DNA of 64,000 nt from Prolixibacteraceae bacterium JC049 (GTDB taxonomy: Bacteria; Bacteroidota; Bacteroidia; Bacteroidales; Prolixibacteraceae): contig SACZ01000001.1 in assembly GCA_023369685.1 (NCBI GenBank), positions 186,381 through 250,380 of the forward strand. Direction: 5' to 3'. Position numbers and translations under genes: made by a program. Every line of letters starts with the position of its first letter. The first letter of the stretch is position 1. Below are positions 8,577-18,345 of this stretch, in pieces. A model generated the notes under the pieces. The model searched no databases. It was given only the letters and a program-made list of their open reading frames with translations, and had not been told where the DNA came from.

Positions 8577-9128
8577 ATGCAGTTGGAAGATAACTTGATA
8601 CTTGCAGAGATTCGAAAAGGGAATGAAGGAGTTCTTGAATCGCTTCATAGGGAGTATCATGTGCCGTTGTTACGCTTTGCCGAAAACTTTGTTTTCGATA
8701 AAGATGTGTGTGAAGATATTGTGCAAAACGTCTTTATTGCTTTCTGGGAAAATGCAGCTTCCTTGCATGAATATTCATCATTGAGCAATTACTTGTATAA
8801 ATCAACAAAGAATAGGTGCTTGAATTACATTCGTGATTTGAATGTGTATGACAAGCATAAGATTTTATTCTTAGAGGCCACTACTACCATGGATGACGAA
8901 GAGGTAGAGAAATCTTATCTGATAAAAAATATCCGATTGGCCATTAAGCAACTTCCACCTAAAATGGCAGAAATATTTCATGCCAAATATGCTGAAGGAA
9001 AAAAGATTGGCCAAATTGCCGAAGAACTGAATATTTCTGAAAATACCGTTAAAACACAGTTGAAAAGAGCCCGAAAACAACTACAGAAATACCTTCAGGA
9101 ATCTACTTCGATCTTATTTTTTTTGTAA
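8577..9128 (+). CDS. ECF RNA polymerase sigma factor (FecI/SusCD-linked type)
   Basis: A 183-residue group-4 sigma factor. Region 2 spans about residues 22-90 (FVFDKDVCEDIVQNVFIAFWEN, the RNAP- and -10-binding segment; SLSNYLYKSTKNRCLNYIRD). Region 4 spans about 120-175 (LPPKMAEIFHAKYAEGKKIGQIAEELNISENTVKTQLKRARKQL, a helix-turn-helix). It lies directly before a FecR anti-sigma factor and a SusC with an STN domain, the standard trans-envelope arrangement: substrate binding outside releases the sigma factor, which then transcribes susCD. The target promoter sequence is not known. Confidence 0.95.
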   Translation: MQLEDNLILAEIRKGNEGVLESLHREYHVPLLRFAENFVFDKDVCEDIVQNVFIAFWENAASLHEYSSLSNYLYKSTKNRCLNYIRDLNVYDKHKILFLEATTTMDDEEVEKSYLIKNIRLAIKQLPPKMAEIFHAKYAEGKKIGQIAEELNISENTVKTQLKRARKQLQKYLQESTSILFFL

Positions 9129-9140
9129 AAAATATTTTTC

Positions 9141-9180
9141 TTGTCACCCCTTTTCTATTTGACCGGTGTTATGAGGGTAA
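9141..9180 (+). promoter_or_regulatory. candidate ECF-sigma-dependent site before fecR
   Basis: The 62-bp gap between the sigma and anti-sigma genes contains TTGTCACCCC (9141-9150) and GACCGG (9161-9166). I recall similar GTCACCC-type sequences between sigma and anti-sigma genes in other Bacteroidota loci, which suggests an autoregulated promoter. This is inference from memory and position only. Confidence 0.25.
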
Positions 9181-9190
9181 AATAATTTAA

Positions 9191-10327
9191 ATGACCGGTA
9201 AAAAGAAAAAGATTGATGCTTCGGAAATTTGGTTGAAACTGCATGATGATACTACTTCATCGAATGCAGATTCATTGAAAGAATGGCTAAATGATGATGA
9301 ACGGAATAAAGAGTACTTCCATAAGGCTCAAAAATTTTATCATTCGGGTAGCCAATTGGGAAAACCAAATACAAAAGCATCGTTTCAAAATATAAAACGA
9401 AAAGCCAAACGTCGGGAAAAGAAAAAGTGGCTATCCCGAATTGCTGCTATTTTCATTGGCTTAGTGTTGTTGGGAGGAGCAAGTTTATTAATGTTGCATG
9501 AGCTGGAAAAGCAACATGTTTACAACGCTCCCCAATATGCCTCTCTTGTAATTGGCGACGACAAAGAGTTAGTATTAGAAGCAGGCAAGACAACTAATAT
9601 TACCATTGGAGGAATTCACATTGTTGGGGATGAAAATGGTTTGGTCTATCGAAAAGTATCGATGGCTAAAACGCCTAAATTATTCCATACTGTAAAAGTA
9701 CCAACAGGAAAGGATTTCCATATCAGCCTAAGCGATGGAACAGAAGTATGGTTAAATGCCGAAAGCACCTTTAAATTTCCTGTAGCATTCAAAGGAAAAC
9801 ATCGAAAAGTAGATATTAATGGAGAAGGATTGTTTGTGGTTGAAAAAGATATAAGCAGGCCTTTTAAAGTGACTTCGAATAATCAGATAATAACCGTTTT
9901 GGGGACTATTTTCAATCTAAATTCTTACCGGGAAAACCATAAATCCATCACTACATTATTGGAAGGATCAGTTTTGGTGGAGAGTAAACGCGATCCAAAG
10001 CTTTCCCAAAAGTTGATTCCTGGCGAGCAAGCTTCATTGAAACGAGGAGCCAGAAAAATTGAAACTGAAAAAGTAGAAGCTTACCTATTTACTTCATGGA
10101 AAGATGGACAGTATTATTTTAATGATGAAAGCCTGTTTGAAGTATTAAATAGTTTAAAACGTTGGTATGGATTTGAGGTGAATTTTGAAGATAAACGATT
10201 GAAAACAATTAGAATATCAGGAAGTATAGATAAAAGAAAGAGTCTTGAAGCTAACATTAGAATTTTGGAAATAATTGGAGAAATAAAAATAGAGGCCTAT
10301 GGAAATAAACTAACTGTAACTAACTAA
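9191..10327 (+). CDS. FecR-type anti-sigma factor
   Basis: A 378-residue inner-membrane anti-sigma factor. The cytoplasmic N-terminal segment (residues 8-75) includes EIWLKLHDD and LKEWLNDDERNKEYF, the sigma-binding helices. One transmembrane helix follows (about 81-102). The periplasmic FecR domain (about 160-280) reads VPTGKDFHISLSDGTEVWLNAESTFKFPVAF, GEGLFVVEKD and TVLGTIFNLNSY. A C-terminal DUF4974/STN-like domain (about 310-378) is expected to contact the SusC signalling domain. It is co-transcribed with the sigma factor and precedes susC. Confidence 0.95.
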   Translation: MTGKKKKIDASEIWLKLHDDTTSSNADSLKEWLNDDERNKEYFHKAQKFYHSGSQLGKPNTKASFQNIKRKAKRREKKKWLSRIAAIFIGLVLLGGASLLMLHELEKQHVYNAPQYASLVIGDDKELVLEAGKTTNITIGGIHIVGDENGLVYRKVSMAKTPKLFHTVKVPTGKDFHISLSDGTEVWLNAESTFKFPVAFKGKHRKVDINGEGLFVVEKDISRPFKVTSNNQIITVLGTIFNLNSYRENHKSITTLLEGSVLVESKRDPKLSQKLIPGEQASLKRGARKIETEKVEAYLFTSWKDGQYYFNDESLFEVLNSLKRWYGFEVNFEDKRLKTIRISGSIDKRKSLEANIRILEIIGEIKIEAYGNKLTVTN

Positions 10328-10334
10328 AAAAGAA

Positions 10335-10361
10335 GCGGTAAATACCGTCAATATTTACCGC
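10335..10361 (+). other. intercistronic hairpin between fecR and susC
   Basis: GCGGTAAATA (10335-10344) pairs perfectly with TATTTACCGC (10352-10361), with a 7-nt loop. No U-tract follows, so it is more likely an mRNA-stabilising or processing element, or a weak attenuator, than a full terminator. Confidence 0.6.
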
Positions 10362-10410
10362 CAGAACTAATTGTGATTAAACAAAATGTTTAAAATCTAA
10401 AAACAAATTT

Positions 10411-13400
10411 ATGAAAAAAACTCATAATTGTTTGCCCCTGTGGTGGGGTAGACAAGCTTTTATATGCTTAAATGTGATCATTTTAAGTATATTATTTACT
10501 GTGTCTGCTGCCCAAGCTGGTGGAGTGACACAAAACGATATTGTTTCACTTCGATTTTCAAGTGCATCTATCGAGGAGGTGTTGATACATTTGGATAAGC
10601 AAACCGACTACAACTTCATCTATAAGTCGGGGATTTTTAAAAATCAGCCTAAAATAAAGGTGGTAGAGGAAGATATTCGTATCGTGGGTTTTCTCGATAA
10701 GTATGTGAAATCCAAAGGGTACGATTATCAGGTGCTAGATAAAACTGTTTTGATAAAGAAGGCTAAAGGAGTAAGAGCAAAAGCTTCACAATCAAAGAAA
10801 ACGGTAAAAGTAAAAGGTAAAGTTTCAGATACTACAGGTGCTCCCTTGCCTGGTGTAACAGTAATGGTGGTGGGTAGTACCAGAGGTGTTATTACAGATC
10901 CTGATGGTCATTATGAAATTTCTGTTAATTCGAATGATGAGTTGCACTTTTCATTTATTGGAATGGATCCTCAGGTAATAGCTCCAAATGGTAAATTGAA
11001 TATTGATGTTGTTCTGAAAGAAAAATCGGAGGAGCTGGAAGATGTTACTGTCGTTGCATTCGGGAAACAAAAGAAAGAGAGTGTCTTGGCATCAATCGAA
11101 ACGGTAGATGTTAAAGAGCTAAAGATTCCATCAAGTAACCTTACAACTGCCATGGCAGGTAGAATGTCAGGTATTATTTCTTACCAGCGAAGTGGAGAAC
11201 CGGGCGAAGATAATGCCGAGTTCTTTATTCGTGGTGTTACCACTTTTGGATATAAAAAAGATCCGTTGATTTTGATTGATGGTGTAGAGTTGAGCTCCGA
11301 GGATTTGGCTCGTTTACAAACCGACGATATTGCCAGTTTTTCGATAATGAAAGATGCAACAGCAACTGCTCTTTATGGAGCACGTGGTGCCAATGGAGTA
11401 ATCCTGGTTACAACCAAAGAAGGGCGAGAAGGAAAAGCAAAGGTATCGGTACGTTATGAAAATTCTTGGTCTATGCCTACCCAGAATGTCGATTTGGCTG
11501 ATCCGATTACTTACATGAGAATGCATAACGAGGCCGTATTTACTCGTAATCCATTTGAAACTCTTCCTTACGATCGCGACAAAATAGAGAACACTATGAA
11601 TGGTGGGGATCCAAACATTTATCCTGTTACTGATTGGTATAATATGTTGTTTAAAGATCACACTCAGAACAAGCGTTTGAACTTCAATGTTAGTGGTGGT
11701 GGTAAAGTGGCCAGATATTATATGGCTGCTTCGGTTAATCAGGATAATGGTATCCTGAAGGTTGACAATAGAAATAATTTCAACAATAACATTAAGCTGC
11801 GTAAATATCTGTTACGCTCAAATATTAATGTGAATCTTACCAAGTCTACTGAGGTCATTTTCCGATTTCATGCCACTCTGGATGATTATCAAGGACCTCT
11901 TGATGGAGGAAGTGGTTTGTATAAAAAAGTAATGCGTTCAAATCCTGTTTTATTTCCAGCTTATTATAAGCCCGACGAAGCCAATAAGTATAAAGAGCGA
12001 ATTCTTTTTGGAAACTACGATCAGGGGAATTACCTGAATCCTTATGCTGACATGGTTAAAGGTTATAAAGATAGTGATAAATCAAGACTTTTAGCGCAAT
12101 TCGAAGTAAAGCAAAACCTAAATTCAATTCTTGAAGGATTATCTGCACGTGCTTTATTTAACATGAACCGCTATTCATCGTTTGATATTAGTCGTTTTTA
12201 TAACCCATACTTTTACACAGTAGAGGCGTATGATCCGGACAATAATGTTTATTCGTTGCATAATATTAATCCGGATGAAGGAACTGACTATCTGACTTAT
12301 GATGAGGGAGCAAAGAAGATTTCAAACATCTTTTATATGGAATCGGCATTGAATTATAACAAAAAATTCAATGAGAAGAATGCAGTGAGTGGATTGTTGG
12401 TATTTACGATGCGCGAGAAGCTTAATGCCAATCCGGGATCGTTAGAAAAATCGTTACCATATCGAAACATGGGGCTTTCTGGGCGTTTTACCTATTCTTA
12501 CGATTCGAAGTATTTTGGCGAATTTAACTTTGGTTATAATGGGTCAGAGCGATTCTCTGAAGATGCACGTTTCGGATTTTTCCCATCGGCAGGTATAGGA
12601 TATGTGGTTTCCAATGAGCCTTTCTGGGAAAATATTGAGCCGTATGTAAACAAGTTAAAACTGAAAGCTACTTATGGTTTGGTTGGAAATGATGCCATTG
12701 GTAGCGATGATGATCGTTTCTTTTACCTCTCAAATGTAAGTTTAGATGATGGTGGTCACGGTTATAATTTCGGAACATTCCGCGACTATCGTCGCGACGG
12801 AGTAAAAATTTCTCGTTATGAAAACCCAGAAGTAAGTTGGGAAACTGCTTACAAAATGAATGTGGGTTTCGAATTGGGGCTTTTCAATAGTTTGGAACTT
12901 CAGGGAGAATACTTCACCGAACGTCGTGAAAATATTTTGATGGACAGAGCATCTATTCCCAAAACAATGGGACTTGAAGCTGATTTGATGGCCAATGTTG
13001 GGCAGGCCAAAGCACGTGGATTCGATATTTCATTAGATTACAACAAGAGTTTCAATAAGAACTTCTGGTTAACAGCTCGTGGAAACTTCACTTATGCTAC
13101 CAGTGAGTACTTGGTGTATGAAGAGCCTGACTATTCTGCTACTCCTTGGAGATCGAAAAAAGGTAAGAAGCTTGGTCAACAGTGGGGATATATTGCCGAG
13201 CGTTTGTTTATTGATGAGCAGGACGTGGAAAACTCTCCGGTTCAGTTTGGCGATTATGGTGCTGGAGACATTAAATACCGAGATATTAATGACGATGGTA
13301 AGATTACTGAGCAAGATCAGGTACCTATCGGTCATCCTAAGACTCCCGAAATTGTTTATGGTTTAGGTTTTTCAATGGGGTATAAGAACTTCGATTTCTC

Positions 13401-13863
13401 ATGTTTCTTCCAGGGAAGTGCACTTTCAAGCTTTTGGATAGATGTACAGAAAACGTCTCCATTTATTCACTACAATGATAAGAATGTTAGTTACGATGAT
13501 AATGCAGTAACTCAAAATCAACTGCTTCAGGCTTATGCCGATGATTACTGGTCGGAATCAAATCGAAATATTTATGCGTTATGGCCACGTCTTACTACTC
13601 GTTTGAGTGAGAACAATAGCAAAAGAAGTACTTGGTTTATGTACGACGGAAGCTTTATTCGCTTAAAGTCGGTTGAGATTGGATACAATGTACCAAAAAG
13701 ACTAACAGAGCGAATTGGTTTAAGTCAGTTTAGAGTTTATGTGAGTGGTAGCAACCTGTACACATGGAGTAAGTTCGATTTATGGGATCCTGAAAATGCT
13801 GAAAATGGATTAGGTTATCCCAACCAGCGTGTAATTAATTTAGGGCTAAAAGTGCAATTTTAA
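10411..13863 (+). CDS. SusC/RagA-family TonB-dependent receptor with STN signalling domain
   Basis: A 1150-residue outer-membrane transporter. In order: signal peptide (about 1-36, ending SAAQA), STN/secretin domain (about 46-115, VSLRFSSASIEEVLIHLDKQTDYNF) that talks to FecR, carboxypeptidase-like CNA domain (about 132-212, VKGKVSDTTGAPLPGVTV), plug (about 213-340, including MKDATATALYGARGANGVILVTTKEG), then a 22-stranded barrel ending NLGLKVQF. The STN domain is present only in receptors coupled to ECF/anti-sigma pairs, which agrees with the two genes upstream. It forms a lidded transporter with the SusD encoded 12 bp downstream. The substrate cannot be read from the sequence. Confidence 0.96.
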   Translation: MKKTHNCLPLWWGRQAFICLNVIILSILFTVSAAQAGGVTQNDIVSLRFSSASIEEVLIHLDKQTDYNFIYKSGIFKNQPKIKVVEEDIRIVGFLDKYVKSKGYDYQVLDKTVLIKKAKGVRAKASQSKKTVKVKGKVSDTTGAPLPGVTVMVVGSTRGVITDPDGHYEISVNSNDELHFSFIGMDPQVIAPNGKLNIDVVLKEKSEELEDVTVVAFGKQKKESVLASIETVDVKELKIPSSNLTTAMAGRMSGIISYQRSGEPGEDNAEFFIRGVTTFGYKKDPLILIDGVELSSEDLARLQTDDIASFSIMKDATATALYGARGANGVILVTTKEGREGKAKVSVRYENSWSMPTQNVDLADPITYMRMHNEAVFTRNPFETLPYDRDKIENTMNGGDPNIYPVTDWYNMLFKDHTQNKRLNFNVSGGGKVARYYMAASVNQDNGILKVDNRNNFNNNIKLRKYLLRSNINVNLTKSTEVIFRFHATLDDYQGPLDGGSGLYKKVMRSNPVLFPAYYKPDEANKYKERILFGNYDQGNYLNPYADMVKGYKDSDKSRLLAQFEVKQNLNSILEGLSARALFNMNRYSSFDISRFYNPYFYTVEAYDPDNNVYSLHNINPDEGTDYLTYDEGAKKISNIFYMESALNYNKKFNEKNAVSGLLVFTMREKLNANPGSLEKSLPYRNMGLSGRFTYSYDSKYFGEFNFGYNGSERFSEDARFGFFPSAGIGYVVSNEPFWENIEPYVNKLKLKATYGLVGNDAIGSDDDRFFYLSNVSLDDGGHGYNFGTFRDYRRDGVKISRYENPEVSWETAYKMNVGFELGLFNSLELQGEYFTERRENILMDRASIPKTMGLEADLMANVGQAKARGFDISLDYNKSFNKNFWLTARGNFTYATSEYLVYEEPDYSATPWRSKKGKKLGQQWGYIAERLFIDEQDVENSPVQFGDYGAGDIKYRDINDDGKITEQDQVPIGHPKTPEIVYGLGFSMGYKNFDFSCFFQGSALSSFWIDVQKTSPFIHYNDKNVSYDDNAVTQNQLLQAYADDYWSESNRNIYALWPRLTTRLSENNSKRSTWFMYDGSFIRLKSVEIGYNVPKRLTERIGLSQFRVYVSGSNLYTWSKFDLWDPENAENGLGYPNQRVINLGLKVQF

Positions 13864-13875
13864 AAAGAAGAACCT

Positions 13876-15783
13876 ATGAAGTATTTAAAATATTTATTTA
13901 CACTATTTGTGGCTCTTAATTTCTGGGGATGTAATGATTATCTCGATATTGTTCCAGACAATATAGCCACAATCGACAATGCATTTGTCGATAAATATAC
14001 TGCCGAAAAGTATCTTTTTACCTGCTATAGTTATATGCCTTCTATAGGAAATCCAGGGAAGAACTTTGCATTTACAGCAGGAGATGAGAATCTAATGCCA
14101 TCGGACGATGTGCGTGCATATTGGGAAGGAGACTTAGGTGGTGCACTATATGGGCAAGACATTCAAAATGGATACCAGAACGTATCGAAACCATTTTATG
14201 ATTATTGGAATGGAGAGCGAAACGGAAAAGACTTATGGAAAGGTATTCGTACCTGTAACATTCTAATAGAACGCATCCACGAAGTGAAAGATCTGGAAGA
14301 TTTTGAGAAGAGCAGATGGATTGCCGAAGCAAAGTTTCTAAAAGCATTCTACCACTTCTATCTTTTAAGAATGTATGGTTCAATTCCAATTATTGATACC
14401 AACCTGCCAGTAAGTAGTAGTCCGGATGAAGTAAAAGTTACTCGTGAACCATTCGATGATTGCATTCAGTATATCATCAATACATTGGATGATTCGATGA
14501 CTGATTTGCCAGAAACAATTATTGATGAAGGACTGGAATTAGGTCGTATTACCAAAGTTATTGCAGCATCGGTTAAGGCCAAAGTTTTGGTAATGGCTGC
14601 TTCTCCGTTTTTTAATGGAAATTCTAATTTAACGCTGAAAGATCATGATGGCAGAGAATTGTTTCCTCTGCAGTTCGATCAGGAAAAATGGGTGAAAGCC
14701 AATGAGGCATGTAAAGTTGCTATCGAGATGGCTCATGCAGCAGGGAATAGTCTGTATTATTTCACTCCGTCGAAACAAATGAATGATTCGACTGCCTGGA
14801 AAATGAATATTCGTAATTCTGTTTGTGAAAGATGGAATTCGGAGGTTGTTTGGGGAGCTACTAATTCTGATGGTAGAACTTTGCAACGAGTTGGAATTCC
14901 AACCTGGTTTAGTAAAATGACCGACCGTCACAGTCAAATGAAAGGTGTTTATAGTCCTCCAATGCGAATTGCAGAGCAGTTTTACTCTAAAAACGGAGTG
15001 CCAATTGAAGAGGATGTTGACTACGATTATCAGAACCGATTTAACTTAACAACAGTTGGTAATGATCATCGTTATTATTTGAAAAAGGGACATCGCTCAC
15101 CAATTCTGCATTTAAACAGAGAACCACGCTTTTATGCTGCTCTAACTTTCGATGGAGCAACATGGTATGGTAATGGTTTTTATAACGATGAAGATCCTCA
15201 TGTTCTGGAATGTAAAAGTGGAGATGTAGCTCATCGTGGCCGAGTTTATACTGGTTATCTGATTAAAAAAATGGTTCATTATGAGAATTCTTATTCTGAT
15301 AATAACTCATCAAGTATTCAGTTTTATCCTTTCCCAATAATTCGTTTGTCAGACCTTTATTTGCTTTATGCTGAAACATTGAACGAGGTGAAATCAGCAC
15401 CAGATGAGGAAGTATATAGCTGGATAAATCAGGTAAGAGAGCGTGCACATATTCCTTCGGTACAAGATGCTTGGTCGCAATTCTCAAAATTTCCTACTAA
15501 GCATACAACGAAAGAGGGAATGAGAGCAATTATTCATCGCGAACGTTTAATTGAACTGACAGGAGAAGCAAAGCGCTTCTGGGATATTCGCCGCTGGAAA
15601 GAGGCCGAAGTTAATATGAACTCAGCCTTACGAGGTTGGAACTTCAGAGGAAAAACAGATGAGGATTACTACCAGGTGTTAAAATTGGCCAATGTGAAAT
15701 TTACACAGAAGGATTACTTGTGGCCAATACCTGAAAGCAACTTGATTAAGAATACCAAATTGGTGCAAAATCCAGGCTGGTAA
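13876..15783 (+). CDS. SusD/RagB-family surface nutrient-binding lipoprotein
   Basis: A 635-residue lipoprotein. The lipobox ends at Cys19 (FWGC), followed by NDYLDIVPD, the usual SusD start. The TPR-like helical core includes RWIAEAKFLKAFYHFYLLRMYG and the C-terminal SusD signature IHRERLIELTGEAKRFWDIRRWKEA, with a final LWPIPESNL...NPGW. It caps the SusC barrel and delivers ligand to it. It is longer than starch SusD (about 550), with insertions in the middle that probably shape the binding site. It is translated from the same message as susC. Confidence 0.97.
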   Translation: MKYLKYLFTLFVALNFWGCNDYLDIVPDNIATIDNAFVDKYTAEKYLFTCYSYMPSIGNPGKNFAFTAGDENLMPSDDVRAYWEGDLGGALYGQDIQNGYQNVSKPFYDYWNGERNGKDLWKGIRTCNILIERIHEVKDLEDFEKSRWIAEAKFLKAFYHFYLLRMYGSIPIIDTNLPVSSSPDEVKVTREPFDDCIQYIINTLDDSMTDLPETIIDEGLELGRITKVIAASVKAKVLVMAASPFFNGNSNLTLKDHDGRELFPLQFDQEKWVKANEACKVAIEMAHAAGNSLYYFTPSKQMNDSTAWKMNIRNSVCERWNSEVVWGATNSDGRTLQRVGIPTWFSKMTDRHSQMKGVYSPPMRIAEQFYSKNGVPIEEDVDYDYQNRFNLTTVGNDHRYYLKKGHRSPILHLNREPRFYAALTFDGATWYGNGFYNDEDPHVLECKSGDVAHRGRVYTGYLIKKMVHYENSYSDNNSSSIQFYPFPIIRLSDLYLLYAETLNEVKSAPDEEVYSWINQVRERAHIPSVQDAWSQFSKFPTKHTTKEGMRAIIHRERLIELTGEAKRFWDIRRWKEAEVNMNSALRGWNFRGKTDEDYYQVLKLANVKFTQKDYLWPIPESNLIKNTKLVQNPGW

Positions 15784-15890
15784 GCATTAACCAATAAAAC
15801 TTATCGAGAGTTCCATCTGGATCGAATTTAACTATGAAAAGGATAATTTCTGATCCGACAGATAAATAGTGACTAAAAATATTTAAATAA

Positions 15891-17105
15891 ATGAATGATT
15901 TAAAAATCAATATGACTTATAAAAATAGATTTATAAACTACTTGTTTATAAGTTTATTAGCAGTGATTGCGATTAGTTGTGGCGAGGAGAAGGAATATGG
16001 GCCCATTTATGGCGACAATATTGCTCCAAAGCCAGTCAGTAATGTCGAGGTAACTAATCTGAATGGAAAGGCAATAGTAAAATATCAAATTCCTAATGAA
16101 AGGGATTTGGCATATGTTTTAGCTGTATTTGAACCGGCACCTGGTATTAAACGAGAAATGAAAGCTTCTATCTATTCCAATTCTATTTTATTGGATGGAT
16201 TCTACAAATCAGAGGAGTTTAAAGTCGATTTGTACATGGTGGATATTGCAGAGCTGAAAAGTCAGCCTGTTTCGGTGAATGTAAACCCTGATACTCCTGA
16301 ATATACTGTTGTAGGTAACTCTGTTGCAATGGAACCCGACTTTGGTGGACCTAGAATCGAATGGGAAAATGCAAGTAGAGAAGAGATGTTGTTTTTCTGT
16401 TATGCAGCCGATTCAACCGGGAAAATGAAGAAAGTTGATTCTTTTGTTTCTACTCAGGAAGTGGGGTCTTATACTGTGCGTGGTTTTGACGATACCGAAC
16501 GACGATTTGCAGTGATTGTGCAAGATAAATGGCACAACAAAACAGATTCACTTTTCTCCACATTAACACCCAAAAAAGAGATTGAGTTGGATCGTGATCT
16601 TTGGGAACTTTATAAAGGATTTAAAGATGATACCGACCTGTTTAGTGATGAAAAGTATTTTAATCGCTTAAGAGATGATAATTACAACTCTTACTGGAAA
16701 ACAAAATATGGTGCTAATCCATCGCATCTTTCTTACACTATTGATTTAGGTGTTGAAGCCACATTTAGCCGAATAAAAATGTGGCATGACGAAGGAGCTG
16801 GTTTTACAGGTAGTCGATTCAAAATAATTCAGTTGTATGGAAGTAATGAATTGGTTTCAGAATGGGAAGCATGGACGCCATTACACGATGGTCCGTATGA
16901 AGTGGTAAAACCTTCTGGCTTACCTGGAAAAAATAAAACAGAAGAGGATAAAGAGGCATTGAAAAATGGCTTCGAAATATTAATGAAACCAGGAATTGGA
17001 AGTTTTAGATATCTAAGAATTAAGTATATCGAAAACTTCGAAAATCGTACTGCATCTGCAACTTGTAGCGAATTGAAGGTCTTTGGTGAAGTTAAATCAG
17101 AATAA
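15891..17105 (+). CDS. surface lipoprotein with DUF4959, DUF5126 and DUF5000 domains
   Basis: A 404-residue lipoprotein with lipobox Cys30 (VIAISC) when read from ATG 15891. An internal ATG at 15912 gives a more typical signal length and may be the true start. Three segments follow: an N-terminal Fn3-like domain (about 40-130, APKPVSNVEVTNLNGKAIVKY), a middle DUF5126-like domain (about 130-235) and a C-terminal discoidin/F5-8C-like DUF5000 domain (about 250-400, FSRIKMWHDEG, GSFRYLRIKY, TCSELKVFGE). Proteins of this build accompany SusC/SusD pairs in Bacteroides and probably bind glycan at the cell surface. Exact Pfam boundaries are from memory. Confidence 0.8.
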   Translation: MNDLKINMTYKNRFINYLFISLLAVIAISCGEEKEYGPIYGDNIAPKPVSNVEVTNLNGKAIVKYQIPNERDLAYVLAVFEPAPGIKREMKASIYSNSILLDGFYKSEEFKVDLYMVDIAELKSQPVSVNVNPDTPEYTVVGNSVAMEPDFGGPRIEWENASREEMLFFCYAADSTGKMKKVDSFVSTQEVGSYTVRGFDDTERRFAVIVQDKWHNKTDSLFSTLTPKKEIELDRDLWELYKGFKDDTDLFSDEKYFNRLRDDNYNSYWKTKYGANPSHLSYTIDLGVEATFSRIKMWHDEGAGFTGSRFKIIQLYGSNELVSEWEAWTPLHDGPYEVVKPSGLPGKNKTEEDKEALKNGFEILMKPGIGSFRYLRIKYIENFENRTASATCSELKVFGEVKSE

Positions 17106-17117
17106 AAAGAATGAGCT

Positions 17118-18269
17118 ATGAAACAAATTACATATGTTTTTGCATTACTGTTGTTAACTGCTCTGTGTAGTTGCGATTCGATGAATGATATTCACTCAGA
17201 GTATTTGGAGGGAGGTGAAAAAATCTATTTAGGAAAAGTAGATTCATTAAAAGCATTACCCGGACAAAATCGAATCGAGTTGAATTGGTTAATTAATGCT
17301 GATCCCAGAGTAACCAAATGGACTGTTTTTTGGAGTAATAGAACCGAAAAACGAGAAGTTGAAAAAGGAACTAACATGGCGGGAGATACCATTAAAATTT
17401 CTCTTACCGACTTAGTGGAGGATACTTACACTTTTGAAGTTGTTTCGTACGATGATGAAGGAAATAAGTCGTTGCCGGTAGAGCTAACAGCTCGTTCATA
17501 TGGCGAGTTTTATATCTCGAACCTACACAATCGGGCGATAAAATCTTATAAGGTAGATGGCGAGTTTCCCTCGAATATGCAGGAAGTTACAATTGAGTGG
17601 GAAACAGCCCCGGAAGGATGTTTGAAAACAGTGGTTTACTTCGAGAATAAAGATGGAGAAGAGCAAAAAATAGAGGTGCTTCCATCCGATTCGAAAACCA
17701 TAATTTCAGAGTGGTACAACGAGATTCGATATGAATCATCGTATTTGCCAGTTCCTATGGCTGTCGACACATTTGCGTCAAAAGCCAGTCGATTGAAACC
17801 TCAAAAAATTGTGGGAGGAACATATCTCGATTTTGCAGGTGAAAACGAAGTGGTGGAACAAAATGGAATTTCAATCGTCTCTTCGGCAAACGATTGGGGC
17901 TTTCCCGATAGTAGCGATGGTTCTATAACTCACAATGGAAACTGTTACGACAATAAAGGAAATGGAGCAAGTGACTTCACAATAAGTGTTACTGGACTAG
18001 GAGAGAATAAGAAGTATCTACTTTATGCCGTGGTAGTGGGTAAAGATCACGATTTTGCATGGGGAACTGCTGCCGATGGTGCTCCTGTAAACACCGAAGA
18101 TGGACTAAATAATTTCGATGGTGGAATTGAGATAAAATCAGGTTTATATGCCATACCGTTAAAAGCCGATTTTGTTTCAACAACTGATGGAAAGCTATTA
18201 GTTTGGTTTGGTAATGGTACCAGTGCAAGAACTCAATTTGATGGAATTGCGATTATTCCTGCTGAATAA
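17118..18269 (+). CDS. SusCD-associated surface lipoprotein (DUF4998-like N-terminal part)
   Basis: A 383-residue lipoprotein with signal peptide and lipobox Cys19 (ALCSC). Residues 22-210 resemble DUF4998, the domain usually paired with the DUF4959/5126/5000 protein, starting MNDIHSEYLEGGEKIYLGKVDSLKALPG. The C-terminal 140 residues (TYLDFAGENEVVEQNG, ending ARTQFDGIAIIPAE) look like a separate beta-sandwich that I do not recognise. It is the last gene of the susCD operon, 12 bp after its neighbour and before a terminator. A ligand-binding role is inferred from context only. Confidence 0.75.
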   Translation: MKQITYVFALLLLTALCSCDSMNDIHSEYLEGGEKIYLGKVDSLKALPGQNRIELNWLINADPRVTKWTVFWSNRTEKREVEKGTNMAGDTIKISLTDLVEDTYTFEVVSYDDEGNKSLPVELTARSYGEFYISNLHNRAIKSYKVDGEFPSNMQEVTIEWETAPEGCLKTVVYFENKDGEEQKIEVLPSDSKTIISEWYNEIRYESSYLPVPMAVDTFASKASRLKPQKIVGGTYLDFAGENEVVEQNGISIVSSANDWGFPDSSDGSITHNGNCYDNKGNGASDFTISVTGLGENKKYLLYAVVVGKDHDFAWGTAADGAPVNTEDGLNNFDGGIEIKSGLYAIPLKADFVSTTDGKLLVWFGNGTSARTQFDGIAIIPAE

Positions 18270-18310
18270 ATCCTGTAAAACTGAGAATTTAAGTTTGAAG
18301 GAAAAGTATA

Positions 18311-18345
18311 AAAGGTCGATGATTTTTAATTATCGACCTTTGTTA
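18311..18345 (+). terminator. terminator of the SusCD operon
   Basis: AAAGGTCGAT (18311-18320) pairs with ATCGACCTTT (18332-18341), followed by TGTT. Confidence 0.8.
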
